Shown piece after piece: positions 8,652-15,165 of a DNA stretch of 19,788 bases (the first letter of the stretch is position 1; each line of letters begins with the position of its first letter). Location: assembly GCA_041175045.1 (NCBI GenBank), contig JBEDFR010000086.1, positions 1 through 19,788 of the forward strand. Direction: 5' to 3'. A model generated the notes under the pieces. It made no database searches and was not told the origin of the DNA. It saw only the letters and a list, made by a program, of their open reading frames with translations. Origin of the DNA: UBA5078 sp041175045. GTDB lineage: Bacteria > Pseudomonadota > Gammaproteobacteria > Pseudomonadales > Pseudohongiellaceae. The position numbers and the translations under genes were made by a program.

Positions 8652-9209
8652 TCACGCAACACAGAAGAATTCAGGAGTATTCACACTGCGGCCTGCCTGC
8701 AGACACAGCCTCAGCCATTCGCCGAGAAATTCGTTGATCTGGCGCTTTTCATCCTGGTGATAAATGGCAGGGTTCGGCAGCGCGTAACGGGCAAGAAAGG
8801 CCCGGTGTCCCTGATAGGCGACAGCTTCTGCCGTGGCGGCATCGTGATACATGCGCACGAGCATGGCAGGCGGCTCGACCCAGTCGCTGATGCGGTTCAT
8901 TTGCGTGATTGCCAGAGTGCTGGTGTAGGCAAACACCTCCACGACACTGATGCGCACACGTGCCTCGCAGCCCGGCTCGCAGGGCGAGGAGATCACGAAC
9001 TCGCGTTCACAGCGTTCCGGCGGAGTGTCTGCGTTCCAGCGGGCAGGCACGGCCTCTTCGTGCCGCTTTGCAGAACCTGCACAGGCACTTTGCAACTGCT
9101 TGATGCGAAAGGATTCCAGTGCAGGCATCAGTTTCAACAAACGAATAAAGTTGGCATCACAATCCGCCATCTGCCTGCTCAGATCGATGCGATAAGGCCT
9201 GTCATTCAT
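8652..9209 (-). CDS. yqiB: DUF1249 family protein YqiB
   Basis: This is a conserved cytoplasmic protein of unknown biochemical function, always found near nudF and cpdA in enterics. The predicted product is 185 residues, against about 140 for E. coli YqiB. Shared blocks are the N-terminal CDANFIRLLKLMP, the central MLVRMYHDAATAEAV and the C-terminal HQDEKRQINEFLGEWLRLCL. The extra length lies mostly around residues 36-75, a cysteine-bearing insertion (CEREFVISSPCEPGC), and at the C-terminus. ATG 9209 is chosen because it forms an ATGA overlap with the nudF stop; the frame upstream is open but lies inside nudF. The family assignment is secure; the role is not. Confidence 0.93.
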   Translation of the reverse strand: MNDRPYRIDLSRQMADCDANFIRLLKLMPALESFRIKQLQSACAGSAKRHEEAVPARWNADTPPERCEREFVISSPCEPGCEARVRISVVEVFAYTSTLAITQMNRISDWVEPPAMLVRMYHDAATAEAVAYQGHRAFLARYALPNPAIYHQDEKRQINEFLGEWLRLCLQAGRSVNTPEFFCVA

Positions 9210-9859
9210 GGGGTTTGCACACCGGTTTGCATGGCCGCTGCGCGCAGCGACTCCCGATTCATCTGCAGCCACTGCAGGGCGATGATGGCCATGGCATTGT
9301 TCATGCGCCCCGCCTGCAGGGCTTGCCACGCCTGCGTCGAAGATAACACATGCACGCGGATGTCTTCATTTTCCTCGGGCAAGCCGTGAATCCCGCCAGC
9401 GCCGGTGGAGTCCACCAGGCCGCAGAACAGACTGATGGTTTCGTTGCTGCCGCCGGGGCTGTTGTAATAGTCGACGATGTGGATGAGTTCTCGGATCGGG
9501 CAACCCGCCTCCTCGATGGCTTCGCGCAAGACGAGGTCCTCGGCGCTCTCGTCCGGGCCGATGATGCCGGCCACGGTTTCAAGCAGCCAGGGGCTGCTGC
9601 CGCGGGTCTGAGCATCCAGTATCGCGCCGATCCGGAATTGTTCTACCAGAACTACCTCATCACGCCGCGGGTCGTAGAGCAGCACACCCGCTGCCGCATC
9701 GCGCAGAAACAATTCACGGGTGAAAGGGGCACTCCAGCCGCCGGCATGGAGCCGATGGCGGATCTGCCAGGAGTCCAGCGCGAAGAAACCGCGATATCCC
9801 GGCGTGCGCTGCAGCACCTGCACATCGGCCGCGCCAAAAGGGGTGGGCGCGTCACTCAT
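9206..9859 (-). CDS. nudF: ADP-ribose pyrophosphatase (Nudix hydrolase NudF)
   Basis: NudF cleaves ADP-ribose to AMP and ribose-5-phosphate, clearing a reactive NAD breakdown product. The product is 217 residues, near the 209 of E. coli NudF. The Nudix box runs from Gly98 to Gly119: Gly98, five residues, Glu104, seven residues, then REAIEE at 112-117 and AG. The ADP-ribose-type features are present: the basic/aromatic N-terminus leading to FTRELFLRDAAAGVLLYD, and PGGSNE after the box. Its start overlaps the ppiC stop by four bases (ATGA) and its stop overlaps the yqiB start in the same way, so it sits inside a tightly coupled operon. Confidence 0.95.
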   Translation of the reverse strand: MSDAPTPFGAADVQVLQRTPGYRGFFALDSWQIRHRLHAGGWSAPFTRELFLRDAAAGVLLYDPRRDEVVLVEQFRIGAILDAQTRGSSPWLLETVAGIIGPDESAEDLVLREAIEEAGCPIRELIHIVDYYNSPGGSNETISLFCGLVDSTGAGGIHGLPEENEDIRVHVLSSTQAWQALQAGRMNNAMAIIALQWLQMNRESLRAAAMQTGVQTP

Positions 9860-10137
9860 GCGCTGCGGCTGGTGACTTCCACCAGGTGATAGCCGAACTG
9901 CGTGCGCACCGGACCCTGCACGGTGTTGGGCTCGGCGCTGAAAACCACTTGATCGAATTCACGCACCATCTGCCCGGGACCGAAACGGCCGAGATCTCCG
10001 CCCTGGTTGCGGGAAGGGCAACTGGAGTATTGGCGCGCGATGGCGGCGAAGTCTTCGCCGGCTTCGATACGGGCCTTGAGTTCAAGACACCGGGCTTCGG
10101 TGTCGACGAGGATGTGACGAGCGGTGGCTGAGGGCAT
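9856..10137 (-). CDS. ppiC: peptidyl-prolyl cis-trans isomerase C (parvulin PpiC)
   Basis: This is a single-domain cytoplasmic parvulin that catalyses cis-trans isomerisation of peptidyl-proline bonds. From ATG 10137 the product is 93 residues, the same as E. coli PpiC. The parvulin active-site residues are visible: His8 in ARHIL, Cys40 in SSCPS, GGDLGRF (47-52), Gln56-Met57, Phe61 and FGYH (81-84). An in-frame upstream start at 10167 would add ten residues (MRVLFFRSPL), but ATG 10137 has a strong AGGAG seven bases upstream and matches the family start. It leads the nudF-yqiB-cpdA-yqiA-parE-parC run with an ATGA overlap into nudF. A leader hairpin that contains its Shine-Dalgarno is described separately. 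Confidence 0.95.
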   Translation of the reverse strand: MPSATARHILVDTEARCLELKARIEAGEDFAAIARQYSSCPSRNQGGDLGRFGPGQMVREFDQVVFSAEPNTVQGPVRTQFGYHLVEVTSRSA

Positions 10138-10139
10138 GA

Positions 10140-10165
10140 GCGGGCTCCTGAAAAAAAGAACCCGC
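10140..10165 (-). promoter_or_regulatory. leader hairpin masking the ppiC ribosome binding site
   Basis: Read on the minus strand, GCGGGTTCTT pairs with AGGAGCCCGC across a six-base loop TTTTTC. This gives ten pairs, two of them G-U. The 3' arm contains the AGGAG Shine-Dalgarno of ppiC. The T-run lies in the arm and loop rather than after the stem, so this is not an intrinsic terminator. In an RNA that carries the whole hairpin, ppiC initiation should be reduced. Pairing is read by eye; function is inferred. Confidence 0.5.
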
Positions 10166-10195
10166 ATTATGCCCGAGCCATCTCGCGAATTCGAA
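10166..10195 (-). promoter_or_regulatory. possible sigma-70-like promoter for the ppiC operon
   Basis: On the minus strand, CATAAT (10171-10166; five of six bases match TATAAT) lies about 28 bases before the ppiC start. A weak TTCGAA (three of six) lies 18 bp upstream. A start about seven bases past the -10 would fall inside the 5' arm of the leader hairpin and would free the Shine-Dalgarno. The -35 is poor, so the call is tentative. Confidence 0.35.
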
Positions 10196-10203
10196 GCGTG
10201 ATT

Positions 10204-10923
10204 TCAGGCCATGGAGCGGTTCAGACGCTGCAGCCGATAGTTCACCAGCGGTTCCAGCAGGCGATAGAGCAGCCCGCGCGGGCGCACCGGGCGCTCCAGA
10301 CAGACCAGACAGAGGCAGTCCTTGTCCATGGTCGCCGTGGGCTGGTGAGTCTCCCCGGCATGGCGCACCACGAAGTCTCCGCGACTGTAGCTGCCATCGG
10401 CGTCGGAGAAGCTGCCCTGCAGCAGCACCGTGATCTCATCCCCGCGATGCTCGTGCTCGGGCATGCGGCCCCCGGCGCGGATGTCGTAGATGGCGGTGTC
10501 GCGCGACTCATCGCTGACCCGCAGCGGCGCGACGCGCAAGGCCTTGCCCAGCTGTACCCAGCGCAGCTTGTCGAGACTGCCGCTGACCAGCCGGCGCACG
10601 GCACGCGGCAGGAAGACATGGCTCTGCGCGGCCTCGGCCGCCTCGTCAGCCGCCACCTCGGCAGCGACGGTGACCGCAGGCGCCCGCTCCTGTTGCGCGC
10701 CGGCACTGACACGGGCCATGAGAGCGGCGAAGCTGTCCTCGCTGACAGCCTCGGGCTGCAGGCGGGTGAACATATGGCTTCCCACATCCGTGAGCTGCTG
10801 CACGTGCGTGCGGCACTTGCCACAGAACTCCAGGTGGGCGGAGACGCAGACCGCCTCGGCCAGCGGCAGGTTGGCCGTGGCGAAGTCAGTCAGATAGCGC
10901 GAGTCGGGGTGATAGGAAATCAT
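10204..10923 (-). CDS. chrR: ChrR-type zinc/cupin anti-sigma factor
   Basis: This cytoplasmic anti-sigma factor should bind and inhibit the sigma factor encoded just upstream, releasing it on singlet oxygen or related oxidants (known for Rhodobacter sphaeroides ChrR). The product is 239 residues. The N-terminal zinc-binding domain shows His5, His30, Cys34 and Cys37 in the HxxxCxxC pattern, the same spacing as the four ligands of Rhodobacter ChrR. A linker of about residues 75-105 is rich in Ala and Glu. The C-terminal cupin shows His157, His159 and Glu163 in MPEHEHRGDE, and His193 in ETHQP. Cys203 and Cys205 (CLC) lie where ChrR has its cupin cysteines. All residues needed for sensing therefore appear intact. 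It starts 15 bp after the sigma gene stop and is co-transcribed. Confidence 0.93.
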   Translation of the reverse strand: MISYHPDSRYLTDFATANLPLAEAVCVSAHLEFCGKCRTHVQQLTDVGSHMFTRLQPEAVSEDSFAALMARVSAGAQQERAPAVTVAAEVAADEAAEAAQSHVFLPRAVRRLVSGSLDKLRWVQLGKALRVAPLRVSDESRDTAIYDIRAGGRMPEHEHRGDEITVLLQGSFSDADGSYSRGDFVVRHAGETHQPTATMDKDCLCLVCLERPVRPRGLLYRLLEPLVNYRLQRLNRSMA

Positions 10924-10938
10924 GTTGTTTCGGTGCCT

Positions 10939-11559
10939 CTACCTGTCGATCAGTATTTGAAGTTTGCTCAATGCCAGGCGGATGCGCGACTTGACGGTGC
11001 CCAGCGGCAGAGCGAGTTCTTCTGCAATTTCGTTGTGCGACTTGCTTTCCATGAAGGCCTTTTCCAGCACCAGCGCCTGCTCTTCCGGCAGCGTGGTCAT
11101 GGCGTGGCGGATCATGGTCTCGACGCGGCGCTGCTGCAGCTCCACGACGGGTTCGGGGGAATCGGCTTCATGCCAGATGTCCTCGATGTCGATCGTTCTG
11201 TCCGCCCGCCCGTTGCGGCGGATGAAATCGATGCGCGTGTTGCGCGCAATCGTGAAGATCCAGGTGTTCACGCTGGCCTTGGCAGGATTGAAAGAATCCG
11301 CCTTGTTCCAGACCTTGAACATGACCTCCTGCGTCATTTCCTCTGCCAGGGACCGATCGGCGTAGGAGGAAATACCCTTGGTCAGGAAGGCCTTGATCAT
11401 CGGGGCGTAGTGATCGAAGAGCTTCTTGAATTCCTCACGGTCCTGCTGCTGCGCTACCTTGCGGATGCAGGCTTCCCAGGGGTCGGGCTGGCCCAGCGGT
11501 CCTGCCCCTGCCAGGGCCTTGCGCAGACTGCCTGCGTTGTTGTCTTCGCTGCTTGACAC
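10939..11559 (-). CDS. rpoE: ECF sigma factor, RpoE/ChrR (ECF11) type
   Basis: This is a group-IV sigma factor that would direct RNA polymerase to an oxidative (singlet-oxygen-type) stress regulon. Region 2 spans about residues 43-115 (LFDHYAPMIKAFL, EEMTQEVMFKVWNKA, NTWIFTIARNTRIDFIRR). Region 4 spans about 150-203 (TTLPEEQALVLEKAFM, then the helix-turn-helix HNEIAEELALPLGTVKSRI). No ATG suits the N-terminus. GTG 11559 is chosen because AAGGA lies six bases upstream and the resulting 206-residue length is right for the group. The frame stays open much further upstream, but that part crosses the divergent gene. The pairing with chrR identifies the ECF11 class. The symbol follows Rhodobacter usage and does not imply the envelope-stress sigma-E of E. 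coli. Confidence 0.93.
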   Translation of the reverse strand: MSSSEDNNAGSLRKALAGAGPLGQPDPWEACIRKVAQQQDREEFKKLFDHYAPMIKAFLTKGISSYADRSLAEEMTQEVMFKVWNKADSFNPAKASVNTWIFTIARNTRIDFIRRNGRADRTIDIEDIWHEADSPEPVVELQQRRVETMIRHAMTTLPEEQALVLEKAFMESKSHNEIAEELALPLGTVKSRIRLALSKLQILIDR

Positions 11560-11605
11560 GTTGCTTCCTTTGGCGCCGCGCGCCGGCTGTTCTTCTTTTG
11601 TGGAG

Positions 11606-11635
11606 GGTCTACGGCGCAGCCTGCACCGCAGATCA
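11606..11635 (-). promoter_or_regulatory. ECF11-type promoter of the sigma-chrR operon
   Basis: On the minus strand, TGATCT (11635-11630) and TAGACC (11611-11606) are separated by exactly 18 bp. This resembles the Rhodobacter RpoE promoter pattern, a TGATC-type -35 and a TA-type -10 about 18 bp apart. The -10 lies some 47 bases upstream of the GTG start. It would give autoregulation of the sigma factor. It matches the divergent box in hexamer and spacing. Confidence 0.65.
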
Positions 11636-11673
11636 CGCCAGTGCAATCTCTTTTTAGCGCGGCACACTCGATC

Positions 11674-11703
11674 TGATCTGAACGGCACACCGGCGCGTAG
11701 TCT
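11674..11703 (+). promoter_or_regulatory. ECF11-type promoter of the NTF2-like gene
   Basis: TGATCT (11674-11679) and TAGTCT (11698-11703) are separated by 18 bp, the same layout as the sigma-operon box on the other strand. The -35 elements face away from each other with 38 bp between them. The leader would be short, with GGAG at 11715-11718 before the GTG at 11728. The match places the divergent genes in the proposed sigma regulon. Confidence 0.65.
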
Positions 11704-11727
11704 GTCGCACCTCTGGAGATTCAAGCC

Positions 11728-12183
11728 GTGAATGAGATGATCCCGCTGTCTGATCCGAATCGCAGAAGTCTGTTGCAGGACTTCAAGGCATTCTATTCCA
11801 AGCCCGATGCCGCGAGCCTGGAAAAGGCTGACAGGCTGTATACGCAGGACATCGAGTTCCGGGATCCACTGCACACCATTCACGGGATTCTGGCCTTCAA
11901 GAGCTACCTGAAGAGCGTTTACACCGGCCCCACCGGCATCCGCTTCGAATACCTGGACGAACAGTGCGGCGAACACTGGGCGAGTATCACCTGGGTCGCC
12001 AGTTACCGGCATGGCGCTCTGAGCGGCGGGCGCACGCTGCAGTTGCGCGGCACCACACAGATTCGCTTCACCGACCGCATCTACTTCCAGGAAGACTACT
12101 TCGATGTCGGTGCCATGGTCTATCAACACTTGCCCGTGCTCGGGCCCATAGTGCGTTACATCAACCGGCGCATCAGCCGCTGA
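11728..12183 (+). CDS. NTF2/SnoaL-like fold protein in the ECF sigma locus
   Basis: The product is 151 residues and has the feel of the nuclear transport factor 2 / SnoaL superfamily: an N-terminal helical pair (LLQDFKAFYSKP, ASLEKADRLYTQDIEFRDP), a short helix (GILAFKSYLKSVY) and a curved-sheet region ending in RGTTQIRFTDRIYFQEDYFDVGAMVYQHLP. Such proteins bind or transform small ligands. Genes of this type are commonly seen beside rpoE-chrR in gammaproteobacteria, but the substrate is unknown. GTG 11728 is preferred because GGAG lies nine bases upstream; ATG 11737 would sit 18 bases away. There is no signal peptide, so it should be cytoplasmic. Divergence from the sigma operon and a matching ECF-type promoter suggest it is part of the stress regulon. 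Confidence 0.85.
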   Translation: MNEMIPLSDPNRRSLLQDFKAFYSKPDAASLEKADRLYTQDIEFRDPLHTIHGILAFKSYLKSVYTGPTGIRFEYLDEQCGEHWASITWVASYRHGALSGGRTLQLRGTTQIRFTDRIYFQEDYFDVGAMVYQHLPVLGPIVRYINRRISR

Positions 12184-12194
12184 GGAGTAGCAGC

Positions 12195-12989
12195 ATGCTG
12201 CAGACACACCCGCGCAAACCCCGCTTTCGCCTCCTGCCCCCCCTGTTCCTGGCACTGGCCGGCATGACGACGGCCCAGGCTTCGACGCCGTGGACGGTGG
12301 GCACAGCCTTCCGCACAACCGATGGCGCCGTGGCCTACCGGGAGCTGCACTACCCGGCCCCTGACCGACCCGGGCTGTCCAGCCGCGTGGAGTATCAGGA
12401 TGCCAGTGGGCGCACCATCGTGAGCAAGTCCTTGGACTTCTCCCGCTCCATCACCGCACCGGCCATTGACCAGGTCGACCAGCGTACCGGGACACGCGTG
12501 TTCACCCGCCATGAGGACGGTCGGCTGCAAGCCGGTTATCAGCGCAATGCCGACGCGGACCTGCGCACCGACACCGTGCGCCTGACGCCTGATCTGATCG
12601 TGGATGCGGGCTTCGACCCCTTCGTGCGGACGCAATGGCAGCAACTGCTTGCGGGCAACAGCGTGAAGGCGTCGTTCTTCGTGCCCTCGCGCCTGGACAC
12701 CGTCACCGTGAGCATCGCGCCGGTGGCGCGCGAGGAATGCGCCGAGGCCCCTGGCGAAGTGCTGTGCCTGGTGGTCCGGCCGGCGGGGATGCTGCGGGTG
12801 GTGGGCTGGTTCGTCGAGCCGCTGCGGCTGGCCTATGACATCGAGCAGCAACGTCTGCAGATGTTTCGCGGCCTGAGCAATCTGCTGGACAACGAAGGCA
12901 ACCCTCAGGACGTGGTGGTGCTGTTCGAGTATGACGTGGCGCCTGCGTCAGCTGCCGTGGCGCTCACTCCTCCAGCAGCGGTATGGTGA
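12195..12989 (+). CDS. exported conserved hypothetical protein
   Basis: The product is 264 residues. An N-terminal basic stretch (HPRKPRFR) is followed by a hydrophobic core and AQA, which reads as a signal peptide cleaved near residue 29. The mature protein looks beta-rich. It contains DAGFDPFVRTQWQQLLAG (137-154), FFVPSRLDTV (161-170) and a C-terminal EPLRLAYD...GLSNL..NEG segment. I believe this recurs in unnamed gammaproteobacterial secreted proteins, but I cannot name the family. Cys182 and Cys191 could form a disulfide. AGGAG lies seven bases before ATG 12195, and the gene begins 11 bp after the NTF2-like gene, so they form a two-gene operon. Its last 26 bases overlap the 3' end of pdsS on the other strand. 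Confidence 0.85.
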   Translation: MLQTHPRKPRFRLLPPLFLALAGMTTAQASTPWTVGTAFRTTDGAVAYRELHYPAPDRPGLSSRVEYQDASGRTIVSKSLDFSRSITAPAIDQVDQRTGTRVFTRHEDGRLQAGYQRNADADLRTDTVRLTPDLIVDAGFDPFVRTQWQQLLAGNSVKASFFVPSRLDTVTVSIAPVAREECAEAPGEVLCLVVRPAGMLRVVGWFVEPLRLAYDIEQQRLQMFRGLSNLLDNEGNPQDVVVLFEYDVAPASAAVALTPPAAVW

Positions 12990-15162
12990 GAATGATGGCC
13001 ACGCCCTCGGCGTCGCGCAGATTCTCGGCGCGGATCTGGCCGAGGTGGAACTCAGTGACGAGTCGCGCGATGTGCAGCCCGATGCCCAGATGGGGCTCGC
13101 GCTGTTTCTCCTGAGGCCGCACCGAGATCATCGAGTCGAACAGCCGCCCCTTCATTTCTTCGGGCAGATACGGCCCGAAATTGGACACCTTCACCACCGC
13201 CTGATCCTTCACTGCATGACAGTAGATCGTGATCGGCCGCCCGCGATAGGTGAATTCCACGGCGTTCGCGATCAGCTTGTCCATCAACTGCGCGATGTAT
13301 TCCGGGACTCCCATGATTCTGACCGGCCCTTCAATATCCGACACCAGCCTGCATTCGGGATACGCCAGCCGATAACCCTCCACGCAGCCGTTGATGACTC
13401 GCGCCAGATCGATGCGTTCCTTTTCCGAGGTCTGCAGCATCTGTTCCAGCCGGGTGGCCTCGCTCATGGTGGTCAGGATCAGATTGAGCCGGTTGATTCC
13501 CTCTTCCGCCCTCTGGATGTAGACGGCGGATTCGCGGTCCTGCGCCACCATGCCCAGGTTCTCCAGCGAGGAGCGCACCACAGTGACCGGCGTGCGCAGC
13601 TCGTGGGAGAGTCGCGCCGACATGTTCTCCAGATAACTCGTGTATTGCGTCAAACGTTCCACAATGTTGGAGAAGCTGCGCGACAGGTCGCCGATCTCGT
13701 CGTAACTGCGGCTGGCGACGATGCTTTTGCGCAGGCGCCCGCTCTCGTCGATGATGCTCTCCGCCTGATTGCGCAGATCACGGATGCGACTGCTGATGCG
13801 CGAGGCAAAGGCGAACAGGCCGAAGGAGATCACCAGCATCACGCCGAGGATGGTGTTGAACAGGGTTTCCAGCGCCTGATTGCGGAAGGTGCGGATGCCG
13901 TTCATGTTCTGGTCGACGATCACCGCGCCCATGACCGCGCCGTCGGCGACGATGGGATGCGCCGCTTCCAGGATGCGTGTCTGCGAGTCAGGCAGCGTGC
14001 GGAACTGGGTCGTGGGTGTGCCCTGCAGGGCCGTGTCGATGTGCTGGCCTTCCACGGTGCCGCCTGCGTAGAGCTCGTCGATGAAGTCATTCGAGGGCAT
14101 GGTGAGCACGCGATAGTAGAGCGGCTGCAGCAGGCGATCCTCGATGAAGGCCCAGTACCGGTTGGTCGTGCCCTCGTCGGGCTCCAGATCCAGCAGCAAG
14201 CCGGTGGCTGTCTGGATGTCGCCCACGCTGAGCAGGATGCGGCCGCCGCGGTCGATCACCTGGATGCGGGAATTGGTGTGACCCATGCCTTCCACGATGC
14301 GGTCGATCTCGGGCGTCGGCCGCCGCAGCGAGCCGAGCAGGCGCGGGTCGTTCACCGGCGAGGTGGCCACTACGCCCGTCACCGTGCGCTCCTGGGGGTC
14401 GTCCACGTCGTAGATGGCGAAGCCGATCTGGTCCCCCAGCATGGTCAGGGGCAGCCGCAGTTCGATCTCGTAGCCGCCGGGCACTTCGTACCACTGTCCG
14501 GCGATGCGCTCCTCGTGCAGCAGCGCGGTGACATCGAGCATGTCCTCCCCGATCTCGTAGGCATAGATGAATTCAGGGCCACGGGGCGCCACCACATAGC
14601 GCTTGAACTCGCCTTCGCGGGTCACCAGCGAGATCTGCATGAAGTCGGCGCGGTGGATGCTGAGACTGTCAGGGCTGCGGTAGACCACGTTGTCGTCCTG
14701 CACCTTGAGGTAGGCATACAGAAAGCGGTTGAACTCACCGGCCAGCAGCTTGAAGTTGAGCGAGCTGTCGTAGTGGTAATAGCGTGCGAAGGGGCTCCAG
14801 GGGTTGAGCTCGGTGCCGATGGCGTCGTCCTTGCCGTAGGACAGCTCGTAGCGCTGATAGTCCTGCCAGTCCACCAGGGTGCTGTCATCGAGACTCAGCG
14901 GGTAGAACACCGGGTAGACGTAGAGATCGTTGCTCTCGCGCGCCACGCTGTAGCTGCCCTCGTCGAACAGCTCCGGCCGTTCGTTGAGGGCGGTGGCCAG
15001 CGCACGGGCAGTGCCGAGCACGGTCTGTTCCTGACCGCGGCGCAGGTAGTCTTCCATCTCCAGAATGTACTGGTAACCCAGCCAGGGAATGACGAGCAGA
15101 AAGCTGGACAGGAACACCAGCTTGAAGCGGATGCCGAACGGATTCTTGAGATAGCGGGCCAT
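12964..15162 (-). CDS. pdsS: dedicated-sortase-system sensor histidine kinase (PdsS-like)
   Basis: This is an inner-membrane sensor kinase of 732 residues. TM1 is at about 14-30 (VFLSSFLLVIPWLGYQY) and TM2 at about 436-455. Between them lies a periplasmic domain of roughly 400 residues with no classical PAS or Cache motif I can point to. A HAMP-like region (about 455-510) leads to the H-box SHELRTP with phospho-acceptor His520. The N-box is DKLIANAVEF with Asn633. The usual DxGxG box is replaced by SNFGPYLPEEM, and the last glycine box is HLGIGLHIARLV (691-702). The opening (WLGYQYILEMEDYLRRGQEQ) and the LFDSMISVRPQ segment match my memory of the proteobacterial dedicated sortase system kinase family. 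It starts three bases after the pdsR stop. No sortase gene is in the window, so the link to sortase is by family only. Confidence 0.85.
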   Translation of the reverse strand: MARYLKNPFGIRFKLVFLSSFLLVIPWLGYQYILEMEDYLRRGQEQTVLGTARALATALNERPELFDEGSYSVARESNDLYVYPVFYPLSLDDSTLVDWQDYQRYELSYGKDDAIGTELNPWSPFARYYHYDSSLNFKLLAGEFNRFLYAYLKVQDDNVVYRSPDSLSIHRADFMQISLVTREGEFKRYVVAPRGPEFIYAYEIGEDMLDVTALLHEERIAGQWYEVPGGYEIELRLPLTMLGDQIGFAIYDVDDPQERTVTGVVATSPVNDPRLLGSLRRPTPEIDRIVEGMGHTNSRIQVIDRGGRILLSVGDIQTATGLLLDLEPDEGTTNRYWAFIEDRLLQPLYYRVLTMPSNDFIDELYAGGTVEGQHIDTALQGTPTTQFRTLPDSQTRILEAAHPIVADGAVMGAVIVDQNMNGIRTFRNQALETLFNTILGVMLVISFGLFAFASRISSRIRDLRNQAESIIDESGRLRKSIVASRSYDEIGDLSRSFSNIVERLTQYTSYLENMSARLSHELRTPVTVVRSSLENLGMVAQDRESAVYIQRAEEGINRLNLILTTMSEATRLEQMLQTSEKERIDLARVINGCVEGYRLAYPECRLVSDIEGPVRIMGVPEYIAQLMDKLIANAVEFTYRGRPITIYCHAVKDQAVVKVSNFGPYLPEEMKGRLFDSMISVRPQEKQREPHLGIGLHIARLVTEFHLGQIRAENLRDAEGVAIILTIPLLEE

Positions 15163-15165
15163 GGC

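Noticed and set aside
10148..10158. Intrinsic terminator after chrR, suggested by a run of seven T
   Set aside because: On the transcribed strand the T-run lies in the arm and loop of the hairpin, not after it, and no stem immediately precedes it.
11560..12318. N-terminal extension of the sigma factor to 459 residues
   Set aside because: The upstream part crosses the promoter region and lies antisense to the NTF2-like gene. GTG 11559 has a good ribosome binding site and gives the usual ECF length.
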